64,000 nucleotides of DNA from NCBI GenBank assembly GCA_963775825.1, contig CAVZKY010000068.1, positions 1 through 64,000 on the forward strand, in the 5' to 3' direction. A model generated the notes under the pieces. It worked only from the letters and a program-made list of their open reading frames with translations, searched no databases and had not been told where the DNA came from. This document shows, piece by piece, positions 26,323 through 35,547 of the stretch. This DNA comes from Bog-532 sp963775825. Lineage in GTDB: Bacteria; Actinomycetota; Actinomycetes; Streptosporangiales; Streptosporangiaceae. The number at the start of each line of letters is the position of its first letter. The stretch's first letter is position 1. The translations under genes and the position numbers were made by a program.

Positions 26323-27150
26323 ATGACCGTGGAACCCGGCTGGGTACCACCAGGCATCGATACCGGAAAGGCCAATATCGCCCGCGTCTACGACTACTGG
26401 CTGGGCGGCAGCAACAACTTCCGGGCCGATCAGGACGCGGCCCGCGCGATGATCGCGATCGAGCCGAACATCCGCGGCATCGCCCGCGCGAACAGAGCTT
26501 TCCTCGGCCGGGCCGTCCGGTTCCTGGCCACCGAGGGCGGCGTTCGCCAGTTCATCGACATCGGCTCGGGCATCCCCACCGGGCGCAACGTGCACGAGGT
26601 GGCGCAGGAGGCCGCACCGGCCTCGCGGGTCGTTTACGCGGACATCGACGAGGTGGCCGTGGCCCACAGCAGGCTGCTGCTGGAGGGCAACGCGGACACC
26701 GCGGTCATCCAGGCCGACGTGCGGGAGCCGGACAGCATCCTGACAGCCCCGGAAACCCAGCTGCTCATCGACCTCAGCCAGCCGGTGGGGCTGCTGCTGG
26801 TGTCGGTCCTGCACTTCCTGGACAGCAGCGATGACCCCTGGCGGGTCGTGGCGCACCTGCGGGACGCGCTTGCGCCCGGCAGTTACCTCGTGCTCAGCCA
26901 TGGCACCGCCGAGGCCAGGCCGGACGTCGCCGCGGCGGCCAACACGGTGTACCTGAGCAGGGTCTCGGCCCGCGGCGACGCCCGGTCGCGGGCGGAGATC
27001 CTGCGCTTCTTCGACGGATTCGAGCTGGTCGACCCGGGACTCGTCTACCTCACACAGTGGCGCCCCGACGACCCGGCGGACGAGGCGGCCGACGCATCCC
27101 GGTACTGGCTGCTGGCCGGGGTCGGGCGCCGCGGCGGCCCGGCCCGATGA
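26323..27150 (+). CDS. SAM-dependent methyltransferase (Methyltransf_19 type)
   Basis: A 275-residue protein of the actinomycete-specific PF04672 group. IDTGKANIARVYDYWLGGSN is its signature opening, then FIDIGSGIPTGRNVHEVAQE (SAM-binding motif I), VVYADIDEVAVAHSR and VLHFLDSSDDPWRVV. I chose ATG 26323 over earlier frames because the family begins just before this motif. Members are common in actinomycetes, often near XRE/DUF397 genes; the methylated substrate is unknown. Confidence 0.85.
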   Translation: MTVEPGWVPPGIDTGKANIARVYDYWLGGSNNFRADQDAARAMIAIEPNIRGIARANRAFLGRAVRFLATEGGVRQFIDIGSGIPTGRNVHEVAQEAAPASRVVYADIDEVAVAHSRLLLEGNADTAVIQADVREPDSILTAPETQLLIDLSQPVGLLLVSVLHFLDSSDDPWRVVAHLRDALAPGSYLVLSHGTAEARPDVAAAANTVYLSRVSARGDARSRAEILRFFDGFELVDPGLVYLTQWRPDDPADEAADASRYWLLAGVGRRGGPAR

Positions 27151-27323
27151 TCGTCTTACGCGGTCATGACCCGCCCTTGGGGTAAGCGAGGGAAGGGCAT
27201 GCCATAACCGCAACGACCTTGTGACCCCCTTCCCGGCCGAGGTGCGGTTCCCTGGAATGGTGTGGACCACGTCACCGGAGCCGACGGCCCGCACAGCCAG
27301 TACGTCCGGCCGGCAAGGGAACG

Positions 27324-27662
27324 GTGGGAAAGGTGAAGCAGTTCAAGTACAGCGCGCTCGTCAGGCTCAACCTGCCCAGCGAAGTAAGCGCCGAAATGGA
27401 GCTGCCCGTCGTGGGCGGCCGGGTGGTGGTGCGGGCGCGGCACCACGACACCCGAACGAGCAAGATATTCAGCGCCCTGGTCAGCAACGCGCAGGACCGC
27501 GTGGCGCAAGCCAATCGAAGCATTCAGCTGACGCTGACCGTGCTCGGTGACGACGCCAGCGACTACCTCGAGGCGGGCGACAGCTTCACGCTGTGGCGCG
27601 GCCACGACATTGGGCAGGGCGTGATCTCCCGCCGCCTGTCCTGGTGGGCCGACGCCCCCTGA
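27324..27662 (+). CDS. EF-Tu C-terminal-domain-like hypothetical protein
   Basis: A 112-residue all-beta protein. SALVRLNLPSEVSAEMELPV, GGRVVVRARHHDTRTSKIFS and LWRGHDIGQGVISRRL resemble the beta-barrel domain found at the C-terminus of EF-Tu, here as a stand-alone protein. Start at GTG 27324, or GTG 27333. No neighbour suggests a role, and the domain alone does not predict activity. Confidence 0.6.
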   Translation: MGKVKQFKYSALVRLNLPSEVSAEMELPVVGGRVVVRARHHDTRTSKIFSALVSNAQDRVAQANRSIQLTLTVLGDDASDYLEAGDSFTLWRGHDIGQGVISRRLSWWADAP

Positions 27663-27811
27663 GACAGCCGCACGGTGCGGGCCCCGGGCTGACACGGTCG
27701 CCGCGGGTGAGTGGCTCGCTGCCCGTGCCGTGATCCGGGATGGATACGCTGAGGACCGCGGCGGCCCGAGGCCGGCCGTCGCACGCTTCGTCCGCAGCCC
27801 AGGGAGCAACG

Positions 27812-28606
27812 GTGACCACAGACGCTGACCCGCTCGAGACCGTGCTGCCCGCACTGCGCAGCTCACACGCACGGCTGGCCGCAATCGCCGGGCCGCTCAC
27901 GGCGGACGAGGTGACCGGTCCCTCGTACTGCGACGAATGGACGATCGCGCAGGTGCTGTCCCACCTGGGGTCGGGCGCCGAGATCTTCGGCCTGCTGCTG
28001 GACGCCGGGCTGCGCGGCGAAGACGCCCCCGGGCCGGATCAGTATCAGGAGATCTGGAGCCGGTGGAACGGCAAGAGCCCGCAGGGCCAGGCGCGGGACA
28101 GCATTGCCGCCGACGGCGCATTCCTGGACCGCCTGGCCGCCGTGGACCCGGCGGTCAGGGAGACCTGGCGGCTCACGTTCTTCGGCGCCGAGCGCGGGCT
28201 GGGGGACCTGGCCCAGATGCGCCTCGGCGAGCACGCCCTGCACACCTGGGACGTCGCGGTGGCCCGGGACGGCAAGGCCACCGTGACCGAGGACGCCGTG
28301 GAGCTGATCCTGGACACGCTGCCCGGCTTCGCCCCCATGATCGGCAAGCCCGCCAGCGAGCCGCTCCTGGTCCGCGTGACCACCTACGATCCCGAGCGCC
28401 ACTTCCGGCTCGAGGCCGGCCCGGACGGGGTGAGCCTGTCCCCCGCCGCGCCGGGCCCGCTGCCGCCGGGCGGCGCCGAGCTGCGGCTGCCCGCCGAGGC
28501 GTTCGTCCGGCTCGTCTACGGACGCCTCGACGAGGAACACCCGGCCCGGGTCGAGACCGCACACGTCGAGCCGGGCACGCTGCGCGGCATCTTCCCCGGG
28601 TTCTAG
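27812..28606 (+). CDS. Maleylpyruvate-isomerase-family mycothiol-dependent enzyme
   Basis: A 264-residue protein of the DinB-like, mycothiol-dependent group. The N-terminal four-helix metal-binding domain has DEWTIAQVLSHLGSGAEIFG (first His), then MRLGEHALHTWDVAVARDG (Glu/His ligands, the H-x3-D pattern). The C-terminal SCP2-like part is LEAGPDGVSLSPAAP to the end. GTG 27812 is preferred: AGGGAG lies five bases upstream, whereas ATG 27740 is an extension with no family match. Activity on a mycothiol conjugate is inferred from the family. Confidence 0.82.
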   Translation: MTTDADPLETVLPALRSSHARLAAIAGPLTADEVTGPSYCDEWTIAQVLSHLGSGAEIFGLLLDAGLRGEDAPGPDQYQEIWSRWNGKSPQGQARDSIAADGAFLDRLAAVDPAVRETWRLTFFGAERGLGDLAQMRLGEHALHTWDVAVARDGKATVTEDAVELILDTLPGFAPMIGKPASEPLLVRVTTYDPERHFRLEAGPDGVSLSPAAPGPLPPGGAELRLPAEAFVRLVYGRLDEEHPARVETAHVEPGTLRGIFPGF

Positions 28607-28627
28607 GGGCCTGCCCCGGTCCCAGGC

Positions 28628-29644
28628 TCAGCTGGACGGGTGGTCGACCAGGTGGCTGGCCTGCTCCAGGTCCACCGCGTACTGCGGCCAGTACTGGCCC
28701 GCGGCCGGGCCGCCGTTGCACGGGCCATCACTGGCCCCCGGATCCTTGATCCACAGGTAGCCGTCGATCCCCGCCGGGCCCGGATCGAGCCGGGGGGCCG
28801 GGCCCGGAGCCCGTCCCGGCGGGTTGCACCACTGCGGGGCCAGCGGGCCGGTGTAGGGGCCGTTGCCGTTGCGGCTGGTGTCCACGACCGCTGCGAGCTT
28901 GCCGCCGAGGTCACGCTCTAGCCGCTGGCTCCAGCTCACCGCCACCGACGTCCACTGGAAGTTCGACACGTTGGCCGAGAAACCGCGGCCGTGCTGGATC
29001 CCGGCCCGCTTCAGCGGCCCGGCGAGCACGTCCGGATCGCCGAACATGCCCGGATTGCCGGCGTCCAGGTACACGCGTGCCTTGGGCAGCGCACCGAGCG
29101 TCTTCATCGCGTATCGCAGCAATTCGTAGCGCTGGGCGCTCTGGGCCGCCGACAGGCAGCCCCGGACGATGTCCGGCAGCCCGTCGGGCTCCACCACCAC
29201 GATGGCATTGGCGCTGCCGATCGCCGCGGCGAGCTGCCGGATCCAGGCCTCGTAGTGCACACCGCCGGCCGGGGCGGCGGAGAACTTCCCGCAGGCGTCC
29301 CGGCCGGGCAGGTTGTAGGCCACGACGACCGGGACCTCGTGAGCCTTCGCCGCGGCCTGGGCCGCCTGGCCGATCCGCTGCATGTCGTCCGGGGCCCCGA
29401 CGGCCCAGATCCCGGCGGGGGTCGAGGCGATGGCCTCGAGCTCCGCCGCATCCCCGGCCCGGCCATTGGCCGTCAGGAACGAGGCCGCGGACAGCAGCGG
29501 GTCACCTGGATCGGTGTACAGCCGGGTCGAGCCGGTGTAAACGTCCTGGCCACAGCCCGTGGCGGACAGCACGATGACCATGGCCAGGGCGGCCAGGAGC
29601 GGCGCTCGCCAGCGCCGCCGGGGGGACGGCTGGGCCGTTGACAT
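28628..29644 (-). CDS. Glycoside hydrolase family 6 lipoprotein (CslZ-like)
   Basis: A 338-residue endo/exoglucanase of GH6, predicted lipid-anchored outside the membrane: basic start, hydrophobic LLAALAMVIVLSATG and lipobox Cys31. Family motifs: YNLPGRDACGKFSA (general acid Asp), IVVVEPDGLPDIV, VDTSRNGNGPY and LWIKDPGASDG (catalytic base region). It is the third gene of the cslA-glxA operon, the same order as S. coelicolor SCO2836-2838, where the hydrolase trims or releases the glycan. All catalytic motifs are present. Confidence 0.88.
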   Translation of the reverse strand: MSTAQPSPRRRWRAPLLAALAMVIVLSATGCGQDVYTGSTRLYTDPGDPLLSAASFLTANGRAGDAAELEAIASTPAGIWAVGAPDDMQRIGQAAQAAAKAHEVPVVVAYNLPGRDACGKFSAAPAGGVHYEAWIRQLAAAIGSANAIVVVEPDGLPDIVRGCLSAAQSAQRYELLRYAMKTLGALPKARVYLDAGNPGMFGDPDVLAGPLKRAGIQHGRGFSANVSNFQWTSVAVSWSQRLERDLGGKLAAVVDTSRNGNGPYTGPLAPQWCNPPGRAPGPAPRLDPGPAGIDGYLWIKDPGASDGPCNGGPAAGQYWPQYAVDLEQASHLVDHPSS

Positions 29645-29808
29645 CCGCGTGCATTCCTCTCGCGGCCGCTGGCGGCCGGGTCAAAGCGGTCTGATCGCGG
29701 GGCGGGAGGCACGTGACGCCGGGCGGGTCATCCGATGATGTGAATTCCCGTACCGGCGTCACGTGTTATTGAAGAACGATTTATCTGCCCCCGGCCAGCG
29801 CCACTAAT

Positions 29809-31782
29809 TCACGGCACCTGAACCCAGTAACCGGCGGACGGAACACCCTTGCCGTTCACCGCGAACAGCATGTAATAACTGGGCGGGATGATGTTGGAAT
29901 CCGACGGAATGGTGATCCGCAGATATCCATTGCCCGCCTGGGTGAAATTGACCGCGATCGAGCGCGCGTTGACGTCGGTCACGTGGGTGGGATTGTCCGG
30001 CCGCATCAGCCGCAGGTACCGGATGCTGGCCGGGTCATTGACCTTGACCAGGTAGCTCCGCGACGGGTCCATCACCCCGGGCGCCGATTCGATGGCGGGG
30101 CGGCCGCCCTGGAACATGTAGGGCGGGTAGTAGACGTCGATCTCCTGGTTGAACGTCTGCGGCTCGGTGTCCTGCTTGTTCCCGTACAGCGGGTTCCCGC
30201 CCAGGGTCAGCACGCTCCCGTTCGGCAGCAGGATGCCGCCCGAGTGATAGTCGCGGCCGGTGATCGAGTTCGCGGCCCAGGAGAACGAGTTCGTGGCCAC
30301 GTTGTAGATCCGGGTGTCCCGGTTGTCGCTGCCGTGCATGCCGCGGTAGTACTTCGACCCGCCGGTCACCAGCACCTCGTCGTTCGGCAGCAGGACGGTG
30401 ATCGGGTAGCGCGTCGGCTCGGCCAGGTTCGGGCCCTGGACCCAGTGCGGGTTCGGGGCGGAGGTGTCGATCAGCGCCGTCCGCGCGGTCGACAGGTTCG
30501 ACTGGCCGACACCGCCGCCGCCCAGGACCATGAAGGTCTGCTTCTGCGCGGGAGGCAGCAGGACCGAGGCGCTGGTCTCCAGGTCCTCCGGGTCCGGGAT
30601 GCCCGGCACCGGGGTGAACACGTTGGTGTTGACGTTCCAGAAGCCGGGGGTCCGCCACGCGGCGGTGGACGGCCCGTAACCGGAGTTGGACCCGGTGAAG
30701 AACAGCTGCCCACTCTCGGTCAGGAAGGTGGCCGGGTAGGTCGGGAAGCCGCGGGACGGCCCCACGGTCCAGGTGTTGGTGGACGGGTTGAACGACTCGC
30801 TGTTCATGGTGATCTGGCCGACGTTGTTGAGCCCGGACATGGCCATGTCCATGCCGTTGCCCATCTCGGCCAGCGTCGGGTACCAGCGGGCGTAGTTCAT
30901 CGAGTTGACCTTGACGAACTTTTCTTCCTTGACGTTGTAGATGTAGGCGTCGTCGGTGCCCAAGAAGTTCTGCTTCTGCAGGGTCATGGCCGTGCCGACG
31001 CCGTACAGCTCGGCGTTGGCCTGCGGGCCGAGCAGGCCCTGGATCTGGTACTGCTCGCCGCTCTTTTCCAGCGACCCCTTGCCCTTCTTGACCGCGTCCG
31101 CCCAGACGTTCTGCTGGCTGGCCGTCACGACGGCCTTGCCGGTGGCCGGGTCGATCTTCTGGGTTGCCTTCGGAATGGTCAGGGCGAAGGCCGACTTGAA
31201 CTGGACTCCGTTCGGCGCGGTGAAGATCGTGCCCTTGGGCAGCGTCCAGGGCTGCGTGACGTCGTTGTTGACGATCGTCATGCTGCCGCCGGTGGTGGTC
31301 GGGTTGAGGTTCTCGTACCGGGCGGTGCCTCCGGCGAGCAGGATGTTGCCGTCGGGCAGCTCGATGTGGCCGGCGCAGAACAGGTCCCAGGGGGTGGGGA
31401 TCAGCTTCTCCTGCATGGTGACCGGGTTGAGCAGCAGGGTCTTGAACGTCCCGGCGTTGAAGTACGCCTGGTTGTTACCCGACCCGGCCATGACGAGGAC
31501 GTCCCCGTTGTACAGCAGGGTCGAGTGGATGCCGTTCACCCGGAACTTGACCGGGATGTTCAGCTTGGTCCACAGCCCGTACTTCTCCTCGTAGGCCTTC
31601 TGGGTGATCTGGTAGTGGCGCACCCAGCCGGTCACGGTGGCCCCGACCGTCGGCACGTTGGCGGCCAGCACGCCACAGAACACCAGCAGGCCAATCAGCA
31701 AGCCCAGCACGCGGCGCCCGCGCCGTTTCTTGCGCTTGGTCTCCACCTGGAATGGAAAGGCGAGGGTGGGAGGATTAGTCAT
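29809..31782 (-). CDS. glxA: Membrane-anchored copper radical oxidase GlxA
   Basis: A 657-residue galactose/glyoxal-oxidase-like enzyme with a cytosolic basic start (KRKKRRGRR), one transmembrane anchor (VLGLLIGLLVFCGVLAANV, residues 25-43) and an outside kelch beta-propeller ending in DUF1929. The Cys136 region DLFCAGHIELPDGN would form the Tyr-Cys cofactor. NYARWYPTLAEMGNGM, RDYHSGGILLPNGSVLTLGG and the C-terminal SYYMLFAVNGKGVPS carry the other copper ligands by family comparison. In streptomycetes GlxA modifies the CslA glycan at hyphal tips. It follows cslA by 14 bases. Fully intact. Confidence 0.93.
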   Translation of the reverse strand: MTNPPTLAFPFQVETKRKKRRGRRVLGLLIGLLVFCGVLAANVPTVGATVTGWVRHYQITQKAYEEKYGLWTKLNIPVKFRVNGIHSTLLYNGDVLVMAGSGNNQAYFNAGTFKTLLLNPVTMQEKLIPTPWDLFCAGHIELPDGNILLAGGTARYENLNPTTTGGSMTIVNNDVTQPWTLPKGTIFTAPNGVQFKSAFALTIPKATQKIDPATGKAVVTASQQNVWADAVKKGKGSLEKSGEQYQIQGLLGPQANAELYGVGTAMTLQKQNFLGTDDAYIYNVKEEKFVKVNSMNYARWYPTLAEMGNGMDMAMSGLNNVGQITMNSESFNPSTNTWTVGPSRGFPTYPATFLTESGQLFFTGSNSGYGPSTAAWRTPGFWNVNTNVFTPVPGIPDPEDLETSASVLLPPAQKQTFMVLGGGGVGQSNLSTARTALIDTSAPNPHWVQGPNLAEPTRYPITVLLPNDEVLVTGGSKYYRGMHGSDNRDTRIYNVATNSFSWAANSITGRDYHSGGILLPNGSVLTLGGNPLYGNKQDTEPQTFNQEIDVYYPPYMFQGGRPAIESAPGVMDPSRSYLVKVNDPASIRYLRLMRPDNPTHVTDVNARSIAVNFTQAGNGYLRITIPSDSNIIPPSYYMLFAVNGKGVPSAGYWVQVP

Positions 31783-31796
31783 CGGTGAAAATTCTC

Positions 31797-34462
31797 CTAG
31801 GCCTTTTCGGAGGCGAGATCCAGCGCGGCTGAATCTTCCGGATGAATGGATGCGGCAGGCCGGCCACCCGGATCCACAGGACTACGGGAACGAGAACGCG
31901 AACGGTCATAGAGCCAGATGAAAATCGGCGCCAGGCAGGCGAAAAGAATGATCGCGGTCCAGGCCATCATCATCGGGTAAGGCCGGTGCCGCAGGAAAGC
32001 GATGGTCATGATGACGACCGGCACGACGGCCCACATCAGCGAGTAGCGGAACGTCGACAGCCGGTCCTGGGCCGTCGACCTTCCCTTGGCCGTCACGTTG
32101 AAGGTCAGCTTCCGGCCGAACATCACCTTCATCACGGCCCGGGCGTAGATCGGCGCGGTCAGCGCGGACACGAGCATGCCGGAGAAGCCGGAGGAACCGG
32201 CCGGCTCGTGCGGGCTCACGTTGTGCCGCCGCATGAAGCGGTAGAGCAGAAACTGCATGACCGCGACGTCGACGTAGTAGGTGAGCCACCAGGTTTCACT
32301 GGTCCGCAGGCTGGAGATCCCGAACCCGAGGTAGCAGGCGCTGATCAGGATGCCGAGAATCCAGCCGAAGGCAACCGACGGGTAGTAGGTCAGCATCAGG
32401 AAGTAGTGCAGCATCGCGCCCGGGCGGAGCTTGAAGAACATCCGCCAGACCTGGCGGAGGATGGCGTCGAATGTACCCGCCGACCACCGCGTCTGCTGGC
32501 CGAAGAACTCCGTCCACGAGGCCGGCCCCTCGCCCACCGCGACCAGGTCCGGGGTGTACACCGACCGCCACATATGGCCCGTGGGGGCCTTGGTGGCGTG
32601 GATCCGCAGGCTGGTGGCCATGTCCTCGGTGATCGAGTCGACGTAGCCCTGCCGGATGGCACTGGTCCGCACGGCGGCGTTGGTCCCCACGAGCATCGGG
32701 CAGCGGCGGCGGTTGCCGGCCCGCTGGATGACGCTGTGGAACAGGTACTGCGCCGACTCGGCCCAGCGGGTGATGCGGTTGCCCTGGTTGCCGTAGAACT
32801 GGGGCGCCACCACGAACGCCACGTCGGGATCGCGGAAGTAGCCCAGCAGCCGTTCGGCAAAGATCGGCAGCGGCACGTGGTCGGTGTCGACGAACATCAC
32901 GACGTCGTAGTCGCCGGCGTGCTCCCACAGCCAGCGGTTGTGGTTGCCGTGCTTGGTCTTGGCGGCGAAGGCCCCCTTGTCGAACTCCAGGTAACCCCGG
33001 CCCTTCCGGCTGAAGTGGTGCACGCCCAGCCGGCGGCACATCGCCTTGCACTCGTCGTCGTTACCCTCGTCCAGCAGCCAGAGGTCGAGCTTGCCCTCGT
33101 AGACGATGGACTTGGCCGCGCGCAGCGTCCGCTCGGCCACCTCGAGCGGCTCCTTGTCCGGGACGATCGTGGTGAGGAACGCCACCCGCATCCGGGTGTC
33201 CGGCTCCACCGGGATCGGGTCCCGGGCAACGAGGCAGGCCCGGGACACGGTCAGCACGTTCACCAGCAGGAACAGCTGCATGAGGATGGAGCCGAACGCC
33301 ATCCCGGCCAGCAGCATGATGTGCGCGTCGGTGCCGATCGTCTGCAGGCTGCCCGGCATGTGCCAGCCGCTGAGGTCGGGGTACTGGGACTGGAAGATCA
33401 GCCAGTACATGAACCGCAGGTCCAGCAGGACCAGGATGGTGGCGATGATCCTGGTCATCAGCCACTCGCGCCTGGTCCGGTGGATGGGCCGGTACTGGAC
33501 CCGGTAGGGCTCGTCCCAGCGGGGGCTCTCCAGCGGGCCGGCCAGATTCGAGAACTGGTCGTAGTCGTAGCCCGAGTCGGCCAGTTCGTCGTCCACCGGG
33601 GCACGGGTGCCGCCCACCACCATGAACCGGGCACCACGCGGGGAATACTCGAAGCGCGGCGCCGGGGGGCGGGGCGGCTCCGGCCGGCGCGGTGACGCCG
33701 GCCGGAGCGGGACCTCAGGCCGCGGCGGCGGCTCGGAGCGGGGCACCGGCTCGGGAAGCGCGGTGAAGGCTCGAAGCGCGGTGAAGGCTCGAAGCGCGGT
33801 GAAGGCTCGAAGCGCGGTGAAGGCTCGAAGCGCGGTGCAGGCTCGAAGCGCGGTGCAGGCTCGAAGCGCGGTGCAGGCTCGAAGCGCGGTGCAGGCTCGG
33901 GGCCGCGCGGCAGCGGGGGGGCCAGATCGGCCCGCCCGGCCGGGCGAGGTGCGGCGGTTGGAGGCGGCGCAATCCTGTGGTGCGGCGCGGAGTCCGGCCG
34001 GAAGTCGGGGTTCGGGTAGAAGGCGGGGCGACGCGGCGGGACGGCTTCCTGGCGCGGCGCGGGGGCCCGCTCGAGCTCGCGGGCACGTGGTGGAGCGGGC
34101 TCCGGCCGTGGCTCGCGGCCGCGCTCAGGCTCGCGGCCCCGCTCAACCCCGCGGCCGCGCTCAAGCTCGCGGCCCCGCTCAAGCTCGCGGCCTCGCCGCG
34201 GCAGTGGGCCACGGTGTGACTGCTGGCCACGCTGCGGGGGCGGCTCCGGCTGGAGCCCGAGGGCGCGCTGCGGAGCCGGGCCCGGCTGCAGACCCGGCCG
34301 GGGCTGAGGGTCGAGGTCTTGCGGCGGCGCCGGATCCCAAGGAGGTCTCGCACCCTGCCGGGGGGCAGGTCCTCGCTGAGGCTCAAGGCTGGGTTCCGAG
34401 GTCGCACGGGGCGTATCGTTCACCGCCGGCACGATCTCGGTACGGCGTCCTTGACCTGACAT
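31797..34462 (-). CDS. cslA: Cellulose-synthase-like glycosyltransferase CslA with low-complexity N-terminus (frame break)
   Basis: GT2 processive glycan synthase. The downstream frame (31797-33746) has two N-terminal helices, DTDHVPL (DxD), the TEDMATSLRIH motif and QQTRWSAGTFDAI (QxxRW), then four further helices (LMLTYYPSVAFGWILGILIS and others). The annotated-type GTG at 33746 has no ribosome-binding site. ATG 34462, with AAAGGAA upstream, begins MSGQGRRTEIVPAVNDTP and opens a proline-rich, repeat-filled N-terminus about 240 residues long. The two parts are joined only if two extra bases near 33752-33754, at the edge of an 18-bp tandem repeat, are ignored. I infer one protein of about 888 residues. 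First gene of cslA-glxA-GH6. Confidence 0.85.
33755..33898 (-). repeat. 18-bp tandem repeat, 8 copies, in the cslA N-terminus
   Basis: Four copies of gaagcgcggtgaaggctc (33755-33826) are followed by four of gaagcgcggtgcaggctc (33827-33898), encoding PSPRFE and PAPRFE hexapeptides on the minus strand. Copies are identical within each block. The predicted frame break in cslA is directly at the 33754/33755 edge. Confidence 0.95.
34111..34200 (-). repeat. Second 18-bp tandem repeat in the cslA N-terminus, 5 copies
   Basis: Units of the gctcgcggccccgctcaa type start at 34111, 34129, 34147, 34165 and 34183, encoding RGRELE-like hexapeptides on the minus strand. They are less uniform than the repeat at 33755. 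Confidence 0.85.
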
Positions 34463-35547
34463 ATTTCCTTTTCTCTCTTCCGGGGACCAGATGCCTGACG
34501 AGCGGCAGCGTGGAGCAGAGAATGCGTCATCGCACGGTGAGAAAAGCGGCTCGGGTACCGCGTGGATCTGTACTCGCACGTCAGCGTGGAGTGCCCGGCG
34601 GACCCGACCCGCGGGGGCGTAGCTGAACCCGGGTGAAGGCCTAGCGAGAGCGGCGCCGCCCCGAGAGCAGCCCCGGACATGCCGTGCCGGGCAAAAGGAT
34701 CATCGTGTTCTCCCCATCGATGACTTGACCATCTCAGCTACACCGGGAGGCCTGCAGTCCCGCTACCAGCACAGATCTCACTGGCCCCAACCTGCACAGA
34801 TCCGGCGCATGCGATATAGACGTTTTTAGTCGCTCTTACGTTTACATGACGGATGTTCTTCGCAGATAACTCGCACCGATTTTTCGCCAGTGGTTGCGCC
34901 GCGTAAACGACCGGTATCAGGACCATAAAACCGACGATAAGATGGCGGGTTTGGTTAAAAAAGACGGTCAATTCTTGATAACAAAGGTGCGGCACTGGGG
35001 GCATGACGGGAGACTGCAGCGGGCCATAGCGCCTTGACCTGCGTAAACATCGACGGCGCCCTAGGTGCTCCGCCGACCGCGGCGACCGCATAGGCGCGCC
35101 CGCCGGCAACCTCGGAGCCGGGAGCGCCCTGCCGTAAGCCACCCGCGTTATCCGTTCCGAAATGGACCGGGCTCCTGACCGCAATTGAGTACGTAAGGTA
35201 ACCAAGGCCAAACCAAGAGCCTGTACATCGCTACCCGGGAGCCTATCCCGGGGCCCATACACGCCCATTTAGGCCCATTAAAGGCTTTTTAGGACAATTG
35301 GGTTTACTAGGGCCCACTCCGGCCACCACGGTCATCGAGGACGCCAGCCATGCCGTGCTCCCCGGACCGGGCCACCGCGGACGGTTGTCGAAGACGGCGC
35401 GCCCGCGGCCGCAGTGACCGCGCTCAGGCCTCCGGATGCCTGATGACAGCGACTGACAACGGTCGTGCTAGAGTAATGTCAGCAACTGACATCGACGGTC
35501 GTCCGCCGCGGATCTCCTCGGCGGACGACCAGCTCCCGGAGGTTTCC
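34463..35547. other. Long non-coding spacer between cslA and the SDR gene
   Basis: About 1.1 kb with no supported gene and a less GC-rich middle (34760-34990 and 35250-35310). It must hold the promoters of the divergent cslA operon and the SDR gene. I see no riboswitch or RNA gene I can defend; the open frames are short or of poor composition. Confidence 0.5.
35476..35492. promoter_or_regulatory. Palindrome upstream of the SDR gene, possible operator
   Basis: Perfect inverted repeat ATGTCAG-CAA-CTGACAT. A related half, GACTGACA, occurs 25 bp upstream (35451-35458). It lies 55 bp before the ATG at 35548, where a repressor site would be expected. The cognate regulator is not adjacent. Confidence 0.45.

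Noticed and set aside
29983..31788. 601-residue open frame on the plus strand
   Set aside because: Antisense shadow of glxA: His/Arg/Gly/Val-rich with no motif, while the minus-strand frame has clear family residues.
31842..33695. 617-residue open frame on the plus strand
   Set aside because: Antisense to cslA; composition (HDRGPGHHHRV-type) is typical of high-GC shadow frames.
33755..34200. Could be a CRISPR array
   Set aside because: Units are 18 bp and directly adjacent with no spacers; they encode regular hexapeptides.
34738..35268. 176-residue minus-strand open frame upstream of cslA
   Set aside because: Arg-rich then Val/Ala-rich without a family pattern; more likely a long leader region.
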